Of a stretch of 64,000 nt of DNA, positions 26,946 through 37,389 are shown in pieces (the stretch's first letter is position 1; every line of letters begins with the position of its first letter). The position numbers and the translations under genes are program-made. Source of the DNA: Archivesica marissinica. Its lineage: Eukaryota > Mollusca > Bivalvia > Venerida > Vesicomyidae. Under the pieces are notes generated by a model. The model was not told where the DNA came from, made no database searches, and saw only the letters and a list, made by a program, of their open reading frames with translations. The stretch lies in NCBI GenBank assembly GCA_014843695.1, contig CM026400.1, positions 16,072,294-16,136,293 on the forward strand, in the 5' to 3' direction.

Positions 26946-28020
26946 AGGGGCTGGTAGATACCAGATTAGATAAGGGGTTGGTATATACTAGATTAGATAA
27001 GGGGTTGGTATATACCAGATTAGATAAGGGGCTGGTATATACCAGATTAGATAAGGGGCTGGTAGATACCAGATTAGATAAGGGGTTGGTATATACTAGA
27101 TTAGATAAGGGGTTGGTATATACTAGATTGGATACGGGGCTGGTATATACCAGATTAGATATGGGGCTGGTATATGCCAGATTAGATAAGGGGCTGGTAT
27201 ATACTAGATTGGATAAGGGGCTGGTATATACTAGATTATATATGGGCTGGTAGATACCAGATTAGATAAGGGGCTGGTATATACCAGATGAGATAAGGGG
27301 CTGGTAGATACCAGACTAGATAAGGGGTTGGTATATACCAGATTAGATAAGGGGCTGGTATATACTAGATTAGATAAGGGGCTGGTATATACCAGATTAG
27401 ATAAGGGGCTGGTAGATACCAGACTAGATAAGGGGTTGGTATATACCAGATTAGATAAAGGGCTGGTATATACCAGATTAGATAAGGGGCTGGTAGATAC
27501 CAGATTAGATAAGGGTATATACTAGATTAGGTAAGGGGCTGGTAGATACCAGATTAGATAAGGGGTTGGTATATACCAGATTAGATAAGGGGCTGGTATA
27601 TACTAGGTTAGATAGGGGGTTGGTATATACCAGATTAGATAAGGGGTTGGTATATACCAGATTAGATAGGGTTTGGTATATACCAGATTAGATAAAGGGC
27701 TGGTATATACCAGATTAGATAAGGGATGGGAGATACCAGATTAGGTAAGGGGCTGGTATATACCAGATTAGATAAGGGGCTGGTATATACTAGATTAGAT
27801 AAGGGGTAGGTATATACCAGATTAGATAAGGGGCTGGTAGATACAAGATTATATAAGGGGCTGGTATATACCAGATTAGATAAAGGGCTGGTATATACCA
27901 GGTTAGATAGGGGCTGGTATATACCAGATTAGATATGGGGCTGGTATATACCAGATTAGATAAGAGGCTGGTAGATACCAGATTAGATAAGGGCTGGTAT
28001 ATACCAGATTAGCTAAGGGG
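26946..28020. repeat. 27-bp minisatellite, about 40 copies
   Basis: The unit is made of GGGGCTGGTATATACC and AGATTAGATAA. Variation is mostly TATATAC versus TAGATAC and ACC versus ACT. The array passes directly into the next array at GGGGCTTGACTGGAACCC. Frames such as GLVYTRLDK are repeat artefacts. Confidence 0.95.
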
Positions 28021-28896
28021 CTTGACTGGAACCCTGAATGCTTGTCTTGATTATGTCAGTTTGTCATTCCCTTGCCGACCCACTTGAGCTGGACTGGAAC
28101 CCTGAATGCTTGTCTTGATTATGTCAGTTTGTCATTCCCTTGCCGACCTACTCGAGCTGGACTGGAACCATGAATGCTCGTCTTGATTATGTCAGTTTGT
28201 CATTCCCTTGCCGACCCACTCGAACTGGACTGGAACCCTGAATGCTTGTCTTGATTTAGATCAGTTTGTAATTCCCTTGCAGACCCACTCGAGCTGGACT
28301 GAAACCCTGAATGCTTGTCTTGATTTAGATCAGTTTGTAATTCCCTTGCAGACCCACTCGAGCTGGACTGAAACCCTGAATGCTTGTCTTGATTTAGATC
28401 AGTTTGTCATTCCCTTGCAGACCCACTCGAGCTGGACTGGAACCCTGAATGCTTGTCTTTATTTAGATCAGTTTATCATTCCCTTGCAGACCCACTCGAG
28501 CTGGACTGGAACCTGAATGCTTGTCTTGATTAGATCAGTTTGTCATTCCCTTGCAGACCCACTCGAGCTGGACTGGAACCCTGAATGTTTGTCTTGATTA
28601 GATCAGTTTGTCATTCCCTTGCAGACCAAGTCGATCTGGACTGAAACCCTGAATGTTTGTCTTGATTAGATCAGTTTGTCATTCCCTTGCAGACCCACTC
28701 GAGCTGGACTGGAACCTGAATGCTTGTCTTGATTAGATCAGTTTGTCATTCCCTTGCAGACCCACTCGAGCTGGACTGGAACCCTGAATGTTTGTCTTGA
28801 TTAGATCAGTTTGTCATTCCCTTGCAGACCAACTCGAGCTGGACTGGAACCCTGAATGCTTGTCTTGATTTAGATCAGTTTGTCATTCCCTTGCAG
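28021..28896. repeat. 68/69-bp minisatellite made of exon 1 acceptor copies
   Basis: About 13 units. Each contains TTAGATCAGTTTGTCATTCC, then CTTGCAG (a 3' splice site), then about 32 bp resembling the start of the adjacent exon (ACCCACTCGAGCTGGACTGG against exon ACCAAGGCGAACTGGACGGA; 23 of 32 positions match over the full stretch). The last unit provides the real acceptor of the exon at 28,897. Confidence 0.92.
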
Positions 28897-29018
28897 ACCA
28901 AGGCGAACTGGACGGAAACCCGGGAAGCTATTTTCTGAAGGTGTTACTACTATGCGGTATCATGCCAGGGACAAAAGTGGAAACTTTGCATCATGCTCAT
29001 TCAGTATAACAGTGGAAG
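28897..29018 (+). CDS. Exon 1: C-terminal half of a HYR domain
   Basis: Acceptor CCCTTGCAG, entry phase 2, donor G|GTATGT, exit phase 1. The protein contains LFSEGVTTMRYHARDKSGN and FASCSFSITVE, matching the end of hyalin-repeat (HYR) domains: G..TV.Y.A.D.SGN.A.C.F...V. The N-terminal half, which should end in phase 2, was not found upstream; it may be in the assembly gap or outside the window. The exon follows directly on an array of copies of its own acceptor. The codon joined across to exon 2 gives VEVIRC, a typical HYR-to-sushi junction. Confidence 0.85.
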
Positions 29019-29149
29019 GTATGTGACTAAGTAGATTCAACATCAAGCATTTCCGAGAAATTGATTGGACGAAAGTAGGTCACTTGCTTTTCAATAGTCG
29101 GATGTTAAATCGTTGCGTAACAAAAACATGCCCACATAATTATATTAAC

Positions 29150-30455
29150 CGCATAGGGACTGGTGTCCTGAATCGTGTAGGAGCTGGTTTCATTAACCGT
29201 GTATGGCTTGGTTTCCTGAATCGTGATGGGGCTGGTTTCCTTAATCGTGATGGGGCTGGTTTCATTAACCGTGTATGGCCTGGTTTCCTTAATCGTGATG
29301 GGGCTGGTTTCCTTAAACGTGTAGTGGCTGGTTTCCTTAATCGTGATGGGGCTGGTTTCCTTAAACGTGTAGGGGCTGGTTTCCTTAATCGTGATGGGGC
29401 TGGTTTCATTAACCGTGTAGTGGTTTGTTTCCTTAATTGTGTAAGGGCTGGATTCCTTAATCGTGTAGGGGCTGGTTTCGTTAATCGTGATTGGGTTGGT
29501 TTCATTAATCGTGTAGGGGCTGGTTTACTTAACGGTGTTGGGGCTGGTTTCGTTAATCGTGATTGGGTTGGTTTCATTAATCGTGTATGGGCTGGTTTAC
29601 TTAACGGTGATGGGGCTGGTTTCATTAATCATGTAGTGGCTGGTTTCCTTAATCGTGATGGGGCTGGTTTCATTAACCGTGTATGGCTTGGTTTCCTTAA
29701 TCGTGATGGGGCTGGTTTCCTTAAACGTGTAGGGGCGGTTTCCTTAATCGTGATGGGGCTGGTTTCATTAACCGTGTAGTGGTTTGTTTCCTTAATTGTG
29801 TAAGGGCTGGATTCCTTAATCGTGTAGAGGCTGGTTTCGTTAATCGTGATTGGGTTTGTTTCCTTAATTGTGTAGGGGCTGGATTCCTTAATCGTGATGG
29901 GGCTGGTTTCATTAACCGTGTAGTGGTTTGTTTCCTTAGTTGTGTAGGGGCTGGATTCATTAACCGTGATGGGGCTGGTTTCATTAAGTATGTAGGGACT
30001 GGTTTCATTAATCGTGATGGGGCTGGATTCATTAACCATATATGGGCTGGTTGACTACTTAGCCGTGTAGGGGTTGGTTTCCTAAATCATGGTGGAGCTT
30101 GTTTCATTAACCGTGTAGTAGCTGGTTTACTTGACCGTGTAGGGGTTAGTTTCCTTAATCTTGATGGGGCTGGTTTTCTTAATCGTGTTGGGGCTGGTTT
30201 CCTTAATCGTGATGGGGCTGGTTTCATTACCATGATGGAGCTGGTTTCAGTAACTGTGTAGGGGCTGGTTTCCTTAATCGTGATGGGGCTGGTTTCATTA
30301 CCATGATGGAGCTGGTGTCAGTAACTGTGTAGGGGCTAGTTTCCTTAATCGTGATGGTGCTGGTTTCATTACCATGATGGAGCTGGTTTCAGTAACTGTG
30401 TAGGGGCTGGTTTCCTTAATCGTGAAGGGGCTGGTTTCCTTAATCGTGTAGGGGC
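29150..30455. repeat. 24-bp minisatellite in intron 1
   Basis: The unit is made of GGGGCTGGTTTCCTTAATCG plus TGAT, about 54 copies, with interspersed variants GTGTAGTGGTTTG and GTGTATGG. As 24 is divisible by 3, long frames arise on both strands (GAGFLNRD, KPAPSRLR). They have no other coding evidence. Confidence 0.93.
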
Positions 30456-30535
30456 TGATTTAAGGTACATGTATTAAATGTATGCATATGACATAATCGA
30501 ATGCAATGAATGTATATCTTACTATATACATGTTT

Positions 30536-30686
30536 ACAGTCAAACCTGTCTTAGGCAGCCAGCCAAGGGATACACAGATTAATAGAGGTCAACTGTAGTA
30601 AAACAACATATTAGAAGTCTGGAAACTGGCTGCTTAACACAGGTTGGCTGCTTAATAGAGGTGACCATTTACACAGGATTGAATGT
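30536..30686. mobile_element. Small MITE with ACAGTCAAACCTGT termini
   Basis: The left end is ACAGTCAAACCTGT and the right end ACACAGGATTGAATGT, an imperfect inverted repeat around a 150-bp body with internal echoes (ATTAATAGAGGTCAACTG, CTTAATAGAGGTGACC). It has no coding capacity. The right end lies only 22 bp before exon 2, so the element supplies the region where the branch point and pyrimidine tract are expected. Confidence 0.65.
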
Positions 30687-30708
30687 ATATTGCGAAATCT
30701 GTTGACAG

Positions 30709-30894
30709 TTATACGCTGTAGTCGCTGGGGTAGTGTGTCAGACGGCTGGAAGATTTGCCACGTAAGCTACGACATGAGACTTGGTAGCATCTGCCGATTT
30801 GGTTGCTATAGCGGACACAAGCTGGTGGGAGGTTCGAGAATCAAGTGTCTGAAATCGAGACAATGGAATATACCCACTCAACCATACTGTCAAA
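30709..30894 (+). CDS. Exon 2: sushi/CCP domain
   Basis: Phase 1-1 exon of 186 nt, acceptor TGTTGACAG, donor A|GTACGT. It encodes one complete complement control protein module with six cysteines: IRCSRWGSV, KICHVSYDM, GSICRFGCYSGHKLVGGS, IKCLKSRQWN, PYCQ. Cys-x3-Cys, Gly-x-x-Leu-x-Gly-Gly and the Trp before the last Cys fit the family. A single domain on a symmetrical phase 1 exon is usual for CCP modules. The upstream reading start near 30,690 is in the intron and not real. Confidence 0.9.
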
Positions 30895-30945
30895 GTACGT
30901 ATAATTATTGTATAAATATAGCACCATATGCATTACATTTTTTAG

Positions 30946-31211
30946 ACGGATCTGTAGTCCAGTGGTGGTAATCCAGGGATCGCATGTTCGATCCCCCGTC
31001 TGATCCTAATAAAATTAAAACAGTCTTTCAGGTGGGAGGTCTCGTGTCGGTGCTTTATGCCATGCATGTAAAAGAACCAGAGGAGACTCTGGAATGGGTC
31101 TCTGTCTGTATCATTGCACTATCCTCCAAAAATCTAAAATGACTAATCTCTTCAGGAGGCGTCACTCATATGGGCAACCGGTAGCGACGATAAATAAACG
31201 TAAACCACACA
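30946..31211 (+). mobile_element. SINE-A copy
   Basis: Sense copy with a small deletion in the D-arm to anticodon region (CCAGTGGTGGTAATCCAGGG). Body and tail are complete to AAACGTAAACCACAC. It starts about 50 bp after the exon 2 donor. Confidence 0.85.
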
Positions 31212-31228
31212 TGCATTAGATTTCACTA

Positions 31229-31969
31229 CAGATACGTAGTCCAGTGGACACAATGGACTGGTAATCCAGGGATCACACGTTCGATCCCCCGTCTGATCCT
31301 AATAAAATTAACAATCTTTCATATGGAACTTTAAACCTGTCTCGTGTCGGTGCTTTGCATTGTAGAATACCATGCTTAGAAATAATCATAACCTGTTCTA
31401 CATAAACTGTTCTACATAACCTGTTCTACATAAACTGTTCTACATAATCGGTTCTACATAACATGTTCTACATAAACTGTTCTACATAAACTGTTCTACA
31501 TAACCTGTTCTACATAAACGGTTCTACATAACATGTTCTACATAAACTGGTCTACATAACCTGTTCTACATAACCTGTTCTACATAAACTGTTCTACATA
31601 ACCTGTTCTACATAACCTGTTCTACATAAACTGTTCTACATAAACTGTTCTACATAACCTGTTCTACATAAACTGTTCTACATAACATGTTCTACATAAC
31701 CTGTTCTACATAGCCTGTTCTACATAAACTGTTCTACATAACCTGTTCTACATAAACTGTTCTACATAACCTGTTCTACATAACCTGTTCTACATAACCT
31801 GTGCTTAAAATATGCTACAAAGAACCATAGGAGATTCTGGAATGAATCTCTGTCTGTATCATTGCACTATCCTCCAAAAATCTAAAATGAATAATCTCTT
31901 CAGGAGGCGTCGCTCATATGGGCAACCTGGTAGCGACGATAAATAAACGTAACACACATTTCACTAATT
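31229..31969 (+). mobile_element. SINE-A copy interrupted by a 14-bp array
   Basis: The head and first body segment run to GTCTCGTGTCGGTGCTTTGC (about 31,353). The body resumes after 31,810 with AAAGAACCATAGGAGATTC and ends with the usual tail. The minisatellite 31,388-31,803 lies between the two halves. Confidence 0.75.
31388..31803. repeat. 14-bp minisatellite inside a SINE
   Basis: Unit GTTCTACATAAMCT, about 29 copies. Confidence 0.93.
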
Positions 31970-31974
31970 AAGTT

Positions 31975-32176
31975 TAAACTTTATTTATTTTACATCGATT
32001 GCGAAGCAAGTTCTAACAACTTATATTAATCACCATCGTCGGAGTACCTGGAGAAAACCAACATGTCCGATCTGGTGACCACCGTACCATCTCATATACT
32101 TCATGGTCCGTGGATCGAACCTGGGTGCATTTGTGAGAAGCGAGCGCGCTAACCACTGCGCTAACCGGAGAATAGC
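31975..32176 (-). mobile_element. SINE-B copy with internal deletion
   Basis: Antisense. Tail and head are clear (AACCACTGCGCTAACCGG), but most of the segment with the GGGTACTCCGG motif and CCTCCCACAC is deleted between ATCACCATCGTC and GGAGTACC. Confidence 0.75.
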
Positions 32177-32311
32177 AATCGGAGAGATGCAAACCCTCGT
32201 GCTGATATTAGACACATTGTCACTTTGCTGACTGCCCTGACCACATATGTTTATGACTGCTACCTAAGTCATGCCTCTACATCCAATGACAATCCTCTGT
32301 CCACAAAGTTT

Positions 32312-32457
32312 CATGGATGTCGTGATAACGCAGTAGTAATGCGTATGCTTCAGGTGTGAAAGGCCCCGAGTTCGAGCTCAGCTTTAACCGTTATGATTGT
32401 GCACTTGTAAGAACTTATTTCGCAATCGAGTTGAAATAAATTTGTATAAACTAAAGT
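32312..32457 (+). mobile_element. SINE-C copy with internal deletion
   Basis: Sense. The head (GTCGTGATAACGCAG, GAGTTCGAGC) joins directly to the tail (TTCGCAATCGAGTTGAAATA); the middle of the body is missing. Confidence 0.7.
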
Positions 32458-32491
32458 TTCATCAAAATACGTCAACAGCTTTTTAGGTCCA

Positions 32492-32766
32492 CATACAGAC
32501 AGGACAGGACAGGACAGACAGGACAGACAGAACAGGACAGACAGGACAGACATAACAGGACAGACATACAAACAGGACAGACAGAACAGGACAGACAGGA
32601 CAGTCAGAACAGGACAGACATGACAGACAGAACAGGACAGACAGACGAACAGGACAGACAGGACAGGACAGGACAGACAGGACAGACAGAACAGGACAGA
32701 CAGAACAGGACAGACAGGACAGACAGACAGGACAGACAGAACAGGAGAGACAGGACAGACAGACAC
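32492..32766. repeat. GGACAGACAG-type short tandem repeat
   Basis: Purine-rich run of GGACA and GACAGAACA permutations, ending about 80 bp before exon 3. A short ACACAC tract follows at 32,789. Confidence 0.95.
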
Positions 32767-32846
32767 AAACACGCATGCATGTGTGTGCACACACACACAA
32801 CCAAACAAGTTTCTAAATTACGTGAAAATAACATATTTTATAACAG

Positions 32847-33041
32847 AACTTAAATGCGATGCATTGAGTCCAACTGCCAGTCAGTATGATGTCGTGGATA
32901 TTGTGTGTACAGAAGGGAACTTCTACAGAAGCAAGTGTTTATATATCTGCAAGGAGGGCTACAGCGTACTGCCGGGATACAACAAGGTTCGAGTATGCAA
33001 TGAGTATGGTTCGTGGATTGGTGATACGCCCATGTGCGTTG
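32847..33041 (+). CDS. Exon 3: sushi/CCP domain
   Basis: Phase 1-1, 195 nt, acceptor TTATAACAG, donor G|GTATGT. It is joined to exon 2 by codon AAA, giving PYCQKLKCDALSPT. Six cysteines: KCDALSP, IVCTEGN, SKCLYICKEGYSV, RVCNEYGSWIGD, PMCVG. The C-x3-C-xEG-Y pattern and GSW before the final Cys are diagnostic of CCP modules. It directly precedes exon 4, which begins the second HYR domain. Confidence 0.9.
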
Positions 33042-33084
33042 GTATGTATATATAAGCCGAGCCATGCAATCACACTTATATACA

Positions 33085-33375
33085 GATGGATCTGTAGCCC
33101 AGTGGTAACACGCTGGACTGGTAATCCAGGGATCGCAGGTTCGATCCCCCGTCTGACCCTAATAAAATTAACAGTCTTTCAGATGGGACGTTAAACCGAG
33201 GTCTCGTGTCGGTGCTTTACACCGTGCACGTAAAAGAACCATAGGAGATTCTGGAATGGGTCTCTGTCTGTATCATGCACTATCCTCCAAAATCTAAAAT
33301 AACTATTCTCTTCAGGAGGCGTCGCTCATATGGGCAACCGGTAGCGACGATAAATAAACGTAAAACACACACTCA
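33085..33375 (+). mobile_element. SINE-A copy, full length and well preserved
   Basis: Best sense copy in the window: GGATCTGTAGCCCAGTGG, anticodon arm CTGGACTGGTAATCCAG, B box GGTTCGATCC, complete body, tail GATAAATAAACGTAAAACAC. It starts 43 bp after the exon 3 donor. Confidence 0.88.
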
Positions 33376-34244
33376 CACTGTATGAAAACCGACACAATTG
33401 ATTGATGAACGAATGTGTAACTGTACTGACACCAAACAAATGATATCATTTTCTGTACAGTCATTGATGTATTTGGGCGACTGGTTTCTCTAAGTAGATT
33501 ACGTTGTCATCTAGGTTGCTTATGTTGACAATTTAAAAGGCATCTTCCATCCTTCTAAGGGTGACAAATCCTGTATCCTCTCTTTCGAAGGGGTCACTTT
33601 TAGGGCCACATCCTCCACAATTTGTCAGCTCACAGCAGCAATAATGGTTCCGGTTTCTTCGCTGGGGTCCTCGCGCCATCAAGTAGTCAACGTCCCACCG
33701 TCTTCCTTGAAGGAGAACCGTCCCCTTGAAGAAGCCGGCTAAAAACTAAACCAGCTATCCGCCGTCGCCAACACTAAGTATTGCTGTCTCGCCAAGTAGG
33801 TTTAGTAAGTTTATATTCATATAGAGTCACATGACTTCTGCTGTTCCATCAGCAAAGTCTTTGACCCATATTCCTGCTGTGAGCTGTCTAGGTCACGACG
33901 TGCACGTTGTGAAGGAGAGACCTGGTACTGACATCATAAAATTATATATTGACCGTTTTACTATCATGAGTTAAGAAAATAATCCTTCACACATTGCACT
34001 AATTTACCCAATATTTAAGCGTTTAGACGTCTAAATTTGTTTCATTTGTTATTGGGGGGTGTTTAGCTTAGGTCATACGACGACTCTCCAGTTATTATTG
34101 GTGGAGCAGGACCCCATGTGCCCAGGTAGAACCACCAACCTACTGCAAACCAGCTGGATAGTTTCCTGACATGAAATCATTCAACATCCCCAGTGGGATT
34201 CGAACATACAGCGGTTAGGAGCAAGTGATTTGAAGTCAACGACC
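33376..34244. other. Intron 3 spacer, no gene
   Basis: No exon found. The segment around 34,090-34,240 (TTATTATTGGTGGAGCAGG, GTAGAACCACC) is a diverged dispersed repeat. Relatives occur near 38,615 and 46,018. Confidence 0.45.
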
Positions 34245-34517
34245 GTAACCCATTCAACCCCAAGTAACTGACATGGACTGGTGCATGATATTTTCAGACC
34301 AATAAATTAATAAGAATTTGGACCAGTTCATTTATCAAAATAGGTAATTTTTGTCTAAAAATAGTAATATTACTGGCAAAAAGTGCAGATCCTGATGAAA
34401 CGACTCGACGAGCCGGCTCATCTGGATCTACACTTTTTGTAAGCCTATTGAGCCGGCTCATCTGGATCTACACTTTTTGTAAGCCTATTGAGAGGCCTGT
34501 GGTGTTGAAAGGGTTAA
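34245..34517. mobile_element. TTAA-type MITE (type 1) with internal hairpin
   Basis: Starts TAACCCATTCAACCCCAAG and ends GTGGTGTTGAAAGGGTTAA, imperfect inverted termini with TTAA on the right. The interior carries CAGATCCTGATGAAACG and GAGCCGGCTCATCTGGATCT, which can pair as a hairpin. The segment from GAGCCGGCTCATCTGGATCT to GTAAGCCTATTGA is present twice. Confidence 0.7.
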
Positions 34518-35038
34518 TCACTCTGCCGCGGACGAGTCCACTGTTGTGGTGTCCGTAGGCAATACACATACACTCTGCCGCGGACGAGTCCACTGTTGTG
34601 GTGTCCGTAGGCAATACACATACACACTGCCGCGGACGAGTCCACTGTTATGGTGTCCGTAGGCAATACACATACACTCTGCCGCGGACGAGTCCACTGT
34701 TGTGGTGTCCGTAGGCAATACACATACACTCTGCCGCGGACGATCCACTGTTGTGGTGACGTAGGCAATACACATACACTCTGCCGGGACGAGTCCACGT
34801 GTGGTGTCTGTAGGCAATACACATACACTCTGCCGTGGACGAGGTCCACTGTTGTGGTGTCCGTAGGCAATACACATACACTCTGCCGCGGACGAGTCCA
34901 CTGTTGTGGTGTCCGTATGCAATACACATACACTCTGCCGCGGACGAGTCCACTGTTGTGGTGTCCGTAGGCAATACACATACACTCTGCCCTGAACGAG
35001 TCCACTGTTGTGGTGTCCGTATGCAATACACATACATC
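34516..35038. repeat. 52-bp minisatellite in intron 3
   Basis: About 10 units containing CTCTGCCGCGGACGAGTCCA, CTGTTGTGGTGTCCGTAGGC and AATACACATACA. GGACGAGTCC is self-complementary at its ends. The array begins at the right end of the MITE at 34,517. Several units have small deletions. Confidence 0.93.
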
Positions 35039-35129
35039 CCCATTGTCTTCTCCTCCATCTTGACGTTGCATTCCACCAAGTATGAGGTCTCGGGAACGAT
35101 TCATCAAAGTTGTAGAATGTACATGCTAA

Positions 35130-35375
35130 GTGTCCGATTAGCGCAGTGGTTAGCGCGCTTGCTTCTCACCAATGCAACCTGGGTTTGATTCTCGGACCGG
35201 GAAGTATGTGAGATGGTATGGTGGTCGTCAGATCGGACAGGTGGGTTTTCTCCGGGTACTCCGGTTTCCTCCCGCACAAATGACCACATTTAAGCTGTCA
35301 TCCGTGCCAACGAGAGTGATTAATATAAGTTGTTAAAACTTGTTTCGCAATCGTTGTAAAATAAATAAAGTTTAA
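35130..35375 (+). mobile_element. SINE-B copy, full length
   Basis: Sense: GTCCGATTAGCGCAGTGG head, GGTTTGATTCTCGG B box, CTCCGGGTACTCCGGTTTCC core, tail GATTAATATAAGTTGTTAAA, CGCAATCG, AATAAATAAAG. Confidence 0.88.
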
Positions 35376-35461
35376 AATAAACAAATAAGCGCTAAGTGTT
35401 TAGAGCAAGTGAGTGTTTCGAAATTGTATCAACTAAATTAATAACTCCATTTACTCTCGGT

Positions 35462-35722
35462 CCGCCTCCGTGGTCGAGTGGTGAAGGTCACTGACTTGTA
35501 TACCACTGTAACCTATCATCACTGATGGTCACGGGTTCGAGCCCCGCTCAGACCGTGTCTCATTTATATGAAAAAGTTGGCAGTTTCTTACGGAGGTTGG
35601 TGCACCCAAGTACTGGTTAACCGCTGGAGCCTGCCCAGGAAAGGTGTTATTAGGTAAACTGCCCACCGGCGATATAGCCCAAAATGGTGCTGATGCAGGC
35701 ATAAAACCCGAAATATAACAAT
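35462..35722 (+). mobile_element. SINE-D copy (class II tRNA-like head)
   Basis: The head CGCCTCCGTGGTCGAGTGGT with a long variable-arm-like insert, then GGTCACGGGTTCGAGCCCCG, resembles a Leu/Ser-type tRNA. Body: AAAAGTTGGCAGTTTCTTAC, CCAAGTACTGGTTAACCGC. Tail: AAACCCGAAATATAACAA. Two antisense relatives lie at 60,227 and 62,880. Confidence 0.75.
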
Positions 35723-35797
35723 ATAATATATATAGCCATTTACTCTCGTTTATCGACAACCTAATCAGGAATGAATGATTTCTATCCATGTTTATAG

Positions 35798-35896
35798 ACA
35801 CAGAAGCGCCGGTGTACTCCACATGTCCATACGTAAAGGTGGGATATGCCGAACGCTCTAAGACAACAGGGCGGGTGTTTTGGACGCAGCCATCAG
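35798..35896 (+). CDS. Exon 4: N-terminal half of the second HYR domain
   Basis: Phase 1-1, 99 nt, acceptor GTTTATAG, donor G|GTAAGT. It encodes DTEAPVYSTCPYVKVGYAE and TTGRVFWTQPS. The D-x-x-x-P-x-x-x-x-C-P opening and V-x-W-x-x-P close match HYR domains, which are often split by an intron at this point. The codon across the junction with exon 5 gives PSATDNSG. Confidence 0.88.
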
Positions 35897-36330
35897 GTAA
35901 GTTAACATGAGAAATCCATACGGTTATAGATAACATCATTATTACAGTTGAAGGTCGACCGATCACATTCTGTTACGTCGAACGCCTGCATAAGCAATGG
36001 CTGTCATTTTGAATATATGCGGGAGTTATGACGTCATATACGTCATAGATACACCCCATTCGGCTTCCTATTTATATTTTTACCATCAAAATATATTTTG
36101 GTTCACTACTCCCCCGCCCCCGTCTTCAGACAACTGCTTTCATCCCCCCTTGGCAAATCATAGATCTGCCCCTGCCGAGGGCTTGTGAGTTCGAGCCCCG
36201 CCAGTACCACGGATGCAAGGTGCTTAAATGAACAAATTTCTGTCTTCAATACCCCAATATGTATTTTAGTGAAATACAATTTACTCTTTATTCTTCAAGA
36301 TATATATCTAGATATATAAATATTTGTCAG

Positions 36331-36480
36331 CTACGGACAACAGCGGAAGTGTGACTGTTGTACAGACATCGGGTCCTCCTTCTGGTACAGATATGAGTGT
36401 TGGAGATCATAGTGTTAAATATGTGGCTTATGACGACGCCAACAATACAGCAATTTGCGAGTTCAACGTCATCGTGAAAC
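36331..36480 (+). CDS. Exon 5: C-terminal half of the second HYR domain
   Basis: Phase 1-1, 150 nt, acceptor TTTGTCAG, donor C|GTGAGT. It encodes TDNSGSVTVVQTSGPPSGTD, SVGDHSVKYVAYDDANN and TAICEFNVIVK. This completes the HYR beta sandwich: D-x-S-G, G-x-H-x-V-x-Y-x-A-x-D, C-x-F-x-V-x-V. The junction codon to exon 6 is CAA, giving VIVKQIKC. Confidence 0.9.
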
Positions 36481-36601
36481 GTGAGTATCTTAAACTTGTT
36501 AAGATTTCAAAGTCTTCATGAACCTTCTAATGACAGGTGGAGACACAGGCACAAGACACAACACGCAATAAAAAAAAGGTGTCTTGTGCCTGTGGGTGGA
36601 G

Positions 36602-36990
36602 GCATTCGCTATTTGATCATTTCATCATTTCAACTTCGCGATTTTAACTTCACGATTTCTTGATTTTAACTTCATGAGTTCACGATTTCAACTTCATCAA
36701 TTCAATATTTCAACTACATGAATTCACGATTTCAACTTCATCAATTCACAATTTCAACTACATGAATTCACGATTTCAACTTCATCAATTCACGATTTCA
36801 ACTTCATCAATTCACGATTTCAACTTACGATTTCAACTACATGAATTCACAATTTCAACTACATGAATTCACAATTTCAACTACATCAATACACGATTTC
36901 AGCTACATGAATTCACGATTTCAACTTCATGAAATCAAGATTTCAACTACAGCAATTCAATATTTCAACTTCATGAATTCACGATTTCAC
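36602..36990. repeat. 22-bp minisatellite in intron 5
   Basis: Units of ACTTCATCAATTCACGATTT with CA, alternating CTTCATCAATTC and CTACATGAATTC. It starts about 120 bp after the exon 5 donor. Confidence 0.88.
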
Positions 36991-37076
36991 AATCGTAATG
37001 GCTCCAGTGGTGCTCGAACTCTGGGCCTTTCGCACCTGAGGCGAATTCACTACCACATTGCTATCATGACTTCCAC
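36989..37076 (-). mobile_element. SINE-C head fragment
   Basis: Only the tRNA-like head and start of the body are present, antisense. It ends about 60 bp before exon 6 and joins the 22-bp array. Confidence 0.7.
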
Positions 37077-37135
37077 AAGTTATAGTAACTCTTACAATTG
37101 ATGTGTACAATATGTTGCTATATTTTATCATTCAG

Positions 37136-37336
37136 AAATTAAGTGCCACACAATATATACTCTGCCCTACACGTCTGTTGTGTGCCCGAAAGGCAGGATA
37201 TTTGGCTCCTCTTGTGAGTTTGTCTGTGACAATGGGACGTCATTGAATGGGCAAGCGAATGTACAATGCGACAAGTCGGACTCTGTCATTCCCAAAGGGA
37301 CGTGGACTTTCAACAACAATCAACCGTATTGTGAAA
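37136..37336 (+). CDS. Exon 6: sushi/CCP domain
   Basis: Phase 1-1, 201 nt, acceptor TTATCATTCAG, donor A|GTAAGA. Six cysteines: IKCHTIYTLP, VVCPKGRIFGSSCEFVCDNG, NVQCDKSDS, GTWTFNNNQPYCE. It has the C-x3-C-x-N-G and G-x-W...P-x-C features of CCP modules, with a somewhat longer loop before the Trp. HYR followed by CCP repeats the order seen in exons 1-2. Confidence 0.9.
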
Positions 37337-37389
37337 GTAAGACGCATGTTTAAGCAAACGATTTTTACTTACATCGTACCCGTATTATT

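Noticed and set aside
29084..30054. Frames rich in GAGFLNRD or KPAPSRLR repeats
   Set aside because: The 24-bp array sits in an intron between two phase-matched exons, and both strands are open because the unit length is a multiple of 3.
33085..33160. tRNA genes (Thr-, Leu- and Ser-like) at SINE heads throughout the window
   Set aside because: Each is attached to a repeated SINE body, has arm mismatches and occurs many times; none looks like a free-standing functional tRNA.
34380..34450. Hammerhead-ribozyme-like CTGATGA in the type 1 MITE
   Set aside because: The required GAAA-containing strand and cleavage-site triplet in the right spacing are absent; the sequence simply forms the element's internal hairpin.
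36480..36990. 22-bp array as a further exon-derived repeat (exon 5 end)
   Set aside because: The only similarity is TTCAACNTCATC over about 12 bp, which can arise by chance in such simple sequence.
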